Assembly: GCA_009760855.2 (NCBI GenBank)
Contig: WPIO01000068.1
Span: forward strand, 124,001-188,000
Length of the DNA stretch: 64,000 nucleotides
DNA from: Cristatella mucedo
Taxonomy: Eukaryota; Bryozoa; Phylactolaemata; Cristatellidae
Direction: 5' to 3'
Of this stretch, positions 52,301-58,300 are shown in pieces (the stretch's first letter is position 1; each line of letters starts with the position of its first letter). A program made the position numbers and the translations under genes. The notes under the pieces were generated by a model that was not told where the DNA came from, did no database searches, and worked only from the letters and a program-made list of their open reading frames with translations.

Positions 52301-55300
52301 TCTGCAGGTCCTAGACTGTGGAACTCGCTTCCACAATTCTTACGCAACGACATCTACTCTCCAACTGCCGACTATAGCATATCTTTTTCAGCGGTCCTGA
52401 ACTGCTACTTCTATGCTACTCACTACCTCAACTGCTCTCCTAACTCTGCTATGCTTCCCACTTTCTCTTTGTTGAGTGAGACGAAGTCTGTTGGCTACCG
52501 AATGCGTACCGAAAGCCGCTTAGGCTGTGAGTGCGGTATACAAAACTCTCCTGCGTAACGCCCACATGGTCTTTATGACTTTGTGGAGTTACTGACGGAG
52601 ATACATTAGATTACATTACCAGCTGCAATCGCTTGATCACACTTGCCGGTATGCTACTAAGCTGTGAGTTGCCGAAGTTAAGATGGGATGTCAAGAACGC
52701 ATGGACCAACTTGGATGCGTTTGCCTTACCTTATGTTAGCTCGAAAGTTAGTATTGTTATGAAACTGAAAATATGCAGATTTGACTGTGGAGCTGGTGTG
52801 GTCGTCTAACAGGAGGTCCTTTGGGAACATGACGCTTAGATTTCGAGCTGATTCAGCATGAGATATGCTGGCAGAGCCAATTTTGAGGGTTAGCATTTCC
52901 AATTTGTGAATCACACTGGGTTTGCCCATAACTAATAAGTTAGTTTTATAATCGTTTAGTTTTAGAAAATTCGCTGCCATTCATTTGCGGATGCCATCAA
53001 TGCATATATCAAGGGTGCGGGGAGAATATGACGTGCTCGAAGGCTGGGAGGGATCAAAGCAAAGGTACAACTGAGTGTCACCCGCATAGAAGTGAAAGCC
53101 CAGATTGTGCTTGGCAATTACATCAGTAAGAGGGTGAGTATAAACCATGAAACGAACCGGACGTAGCATGAAGCCCTGAGTTACCCCATATTTCAAAGGT
53201 ACCTTGGATGAGCTTTGTCCATTCACGTCAATACTCTGGAGTCTCTCACTGAGATAGGACCTGAACCATTGCAGAGCAGTGCCAGTGATTCCCAGGTGAC
53301 ATTAAAGGTGCTGTAGAAGAACTTTGAAAGTGGTTTAGAAGTTAGCTTGATGCTCTATAAATTCGGTAATTCAGTGAACACTGGCTTGTTAATTCAGCTC
53401 CAAAATTCTGCTGTGCTTGTGTCACGATTGCTAAAAAAAACTTGGACTTCAGTTGGATGCAATTCGCTGTACACCTTAGCAAAACCTTGGCAAAATCACG
53501 ACCTTCATTTCATTCAATTAGTGACACGTAAAACAATTGCTATAACGCGTGCACCTTGATATACCAAGGTTTTACAGTTGGGATTCAAGTTAAATGTGGT
53601 GCAGAGAACTGGGAGATTTTTAGTTTTGAATAAATCGCTTCCAAGTCTTCCGTTTATTTTTGTTTTGTATGTTTATTTATCTTGTATGGGATGTAATCAA
53701 AACTTCATGTATCGTTTCTAGCTTTTTGTTTCTTGTAAACCGTGCCGTCAATGAATGTTCGGCTATCGGAAAAATTGTGTAAGATTTTCTTGAAACACCC
53801 ACTTAAGCCTTATGTACAAATTTTCTATACTCCTTGCAAAAGCTCTTGAAAAATATTTAAGGATCACTGGGTATGCAAACTAACTTTGGAAAGGACAATT
53901 GAAACTAATATCGCTTTTTAACTAGCATTGCTGAGCTCCATTTAAATTCCGTTCTTTTACATAACTCAACAACTTTGAACATAGTTTTTAGGTGAATCCA
54001 AAAATTTTAAATATGAATTTACTTTTCTAGTCAAAATTTGCTACGGTTGCTAAAGTTCAGACAAATTGTTTTCAAATTTTTCAGAGGGAATGCATCGCAA
54101 ATTAGGGAAACCCCTTTTCCTTGTCGAAGGGTTTCATCACCAAGCAAAGACTCTATCTTCCCTGACATGCTTCTCTTTAGAATTACAGCGAATGACATCG
54201 AAAGCGGCCAGAGAGAAAGTGTTTACAGCGATAATGTCAGGTAAGTTTAAATTTAACATAATGTTTGAGGTAAAACTTCAAGGCTCGCTTAGATTTTGCT
54301 GCACATATTTTTCCACTTTACTATTGTTTAATAACTAAATATTGAGTTTTCCCTACTTTTGTTGTGTTATAAGCTTGCGGAGACGCACTGTGCTGCCCTA
54401 ATGCCTTTATCTCGGCACCTGAGATTCCGAGGTTGGCCAGGCAAGTTTCATTGTTTGAATACTAGCTGCCGAGAGCCCCAAACACGAAAGGCCTCAGCAT
54501 TTCTGTTCCGAACAAGAGAAAAACAAGCCTGCTCTATTTCAACCAAAGGCTACCCGAGACCCTTCCGGGCTCCGAGGTAGGCTGCTGACTTTCGCTCTGG
54601 TAACTCGAGGATCCATCTGTCACTTAGGGTGATTGGGGTGGGCACGGCCGTCGCACCCTTTCGAGCAACCACACAGGACTTCGCGAGCCTTAACTGCGTG
54701 CCCAGCTTTAACTCAGCCTGTTCAGCTGCAGACAAAAGGGCCTGTAGGCCAAAAACGTATCTGAAATAGACACACCTATAAATATATATATAGGTGAGAT
54801 GAGAGGCGCTCAGAAAGAACTTGATTATCTATTTTATCGAAGGCTGCTGTATTTTTAGTTCAACTACATCTTTCATTCCAAAAACCATATTTTGTGAAAG
54901 AACGTGACAGAATGTACTGTTGAGTGACCAAAGCTTTGTTAGCCTGATCAGCAAGAATGCTAAAAATTAAAGCTGCAGTGACCCATATTCTGCTTTGGCA
55001 ATGCTGGATGGCAAAGTTCACCTTGGCAATTTCAGCCGATAACTATAAGTACGAAAAGAATTGGATTAATTAAGCATAAATTACAAATCTATAACAAATT
55101 GTATGTCGCATTCTTTGAAATTGTAATTACGAATATGTGCAGAAAAAGATAATCACACTCTGTCAAAATGCTGCAAGTCAGTTACACTGATTCTTTAATT
55201 TAACATGCCTACAAAGATCTGAGCAGCTTTGTTAATCATGGTAAGCTGTGGCTAAACTTTTTAGATATCGCTGAAAGTACAAGTGCTATGTTATCAAGAG

Positions 55301-58300
55301 ATTAATTTCTTCTGGGTTGATTGTGAATAGAAACGATTGCCGCATTGCTCAGCAATCTTAGATTGGTAATGCGACTAGTTAATTATCTCAATTAGAATTT
55401 GGTTTGCCATAGAATATTATTGTCATGCCAAGTATTATATCCAACGTAGAGATCTTGACAGGCGAAATCAATAATTGGGGCAGTGACTAAAACAAAAATT
55501 GGGAGTAATTCAAGAAACTCTAAAGTATATCCTTTACTGTTAGATATTGCATGTTTTCCAAACATATAAATGTACGCATGTATCTCCATCTAAAAATTAG
55601 CAAAGCCATAAAAGCTATATCAATGTTATGCTGGAGAGCTTTGTATAGGGCACCCCCAGCCTAAGCTGCTTTTGGAACTCATTCTGTAGCCTACAGACTA
55701 TGTCTCACGCAACGAAGAGAACGTGGGAAGAAAGTATCAGAGTCCGGAGAGCAGTTGAGGTAGTGAGTGAATACGTATATATTTGTCTATCAGATTTAGC
55801 ATACCAAGAATAAACAGCTATAGTAAGATCTATGCAAATTGCTGGCAAAATTGAAAACAGTTATGCTAATTTTAAAAAATCTTGACTGAATTATCGGTCT
55901 TATTAGTATCGTAGTAGAAGAACAGTGACTACTTCTCGCCGACCTGCACCAGCTACCACTCCATTATAATAATAATAATAATAATGCACTTGATAAAGCG
56001 CCCTCAGAGAACTCAATCTCTTTCCAGGCGCTTTAAATTTGCTGCAAAGGGAAATGCGAACAAAATGAATAACATGATTAGGGATGACATGCACAGGGTC
56101 AGCATGCAAATGTGGTTAGTGGCAGCGTGCGCAGTGTCAGCACTCATAAGCACATAAAGGACGAATCACAGGGACCCACTAAATGCTGTCCTAGATAGGT
56201 GTGTTTTTAAGTTCCTTTTAAATTTGGTCAGGTCAGGGGATGTTCTGACGCAGGTCGGGAGGGAGTTCCAGGATTTGGGAGCATACGAATTAAATGCACG
56301 ATCTCCAAAGGATTTGAGCTTTGCACGAGGTATTTGTAGACTGTTGGATTCCGAAAAGCAGGTGGTACGATGCTTGGCCTTATGGAGGAGTATATCTGAG
56401 AGATAAGCTGGAGCCAAAAAATGAAGTGACCTAAAAGTGAGCGACAAAACCAAGTTTCTCTTTAAATTTGCACAAGTCAAGAGATGTCGTGACCTAGGTC
56501 TGTAGGTTACAGTATTTGTGAATACATAAAAACTAAAGGTATGGTCGCCAAAGGATTTGAGGTTAATCGAGGTAAAGGGAAACAATTAGATTCTGTAAAG
56601 CAGGCGGTATGACGATCAGTTTGTTGGGGAAGCAGGTCTGATACGTATTCTTGGGCCAAAGAATGAATGGACCAAAAAGTGAGTTCCAAAGCCTTGTAGT
56701 CGAAGCATTGCTTGACTGGGAGCCAGTGCTGTCGTATGGACTAAAGCAGTATACAGCACACTAAGTTCATGCATATCAGTAAATTTGCATTTTGTCTTCT
56801 GATCAGACAATTGTGGCAACGATCATTCTTTATTTAAGACTAGCCTGGTAAAAGTAAAGTTAGTGACTGTAGAGTTATACATTAGATGCTTGCAAGATTT
56901 GAGGCTCATTGTCTATTCCTGAAACACGAATGCGACCACGACGAAGCTCAAGCACAAAAATTCTCGCCCATGAAGTTTTCAAAGTTGTATTTCCAATGTA
57001 CCATCGTGCTAATGTTTAATTCCCTACCACTCCTATCAAGGTCTTTGTTTACGCTATTCTAACCATGCTGTCCTTGCTGTCCTTGAGTATGCTACCACTA
57101 ACCATCTGATCGCTCTGTCTGTGCAGCAAATTTGAAGTCCCTAGAAGGAGAGAACTGAGTTCTCTGGAGGTGCCTCAGCACAGACATCATTTATTACCCT
57201 TCTTGATGGGTGGAACTCAAATGGAGTAGTATCGTCATCAAACGACCCAGGCTCAAATTATACATCTAAGAACCAAGTGCTAAGTGTCTATCAAGGCCAA
57301 AGGTTATTCGCTCAAATCAAGTACCATAAACCAGTTGCTCACCCTAGGGTAGACATTGAATAATCATGAATCACCATACCATGGAAATGGCATGGATATA
57401 TATCCTCAATTTGAAGGGAGCCGCAGTGTCATTGGAGTATGCCGATAGTGAGTCAGCCAGAGGGAGATAGTCAGGTTGTCTGTGGAACTAGCCAGAAAGT
57501 TGGAAAGTCGTGCTTGCTGATTTAACAGCCTCTTTTTTTGCGACAAAAGAGCCTTTAGGCTATCACCACCACTTGCAGTTGTACTAAAGGATGACCCCAG
57601 CAGGATTCGAAACCACGACTACCAGTACCGAGGTCGTGAATAGCAACTGCCTTACATAGTGTGCCAACATGGTTACCTACCCTGCTTGAGCCTACAACAT
57701 GCAGCTAACGGGGTAGGGATTAACACTGCATATCGGCAAGAGCAGGTGTCCAAAGTTGACATTTTTCGATAAGGCTTGATAAACAGCAGCGTAAGCTTAG
57801 CTCGTTTTCCAGTATGCAGGCGGTGTGAAACTTTTGTGAGAGGTGCCCATACCCAGAATACTGGGAGCTGTACAGCACCGGTCAGCTGCCGAATGCGAAG
57901 CCGTTGTTAAAGGAGCAAGATTGGGCGTTTCTAGTAATTGAGTGGGCCCTCGTAAGAGCACAGTTTGTAGCGAAGTAGTTTCTGTGCAGTCACTGAGAGT
58001 ATGAGCCAGCAGTGTTAAATATGAACCATATTAAGCACGAGGTAAGAGTACATGTCGCATGGTTTAGATGAGGTAACCAATTAGATGGCAAGTATTACCT
58101 CCTTTATCTCCTCGTCGAGGACGATGTTTGTATGTTGACATGGGGAGTGCTTACAGTGAATTAGGAGATTTGATTAATAATGTACAAGGTCATAATGTCC
58201 AAGTTAATTAAAAATCAGTTATGGCATTTTTAAAATCAGTCCAGCTGCCGCTATACAACCTGCAATCAATGAAATTCGGTAATTACGTGAGCACTGCAGG

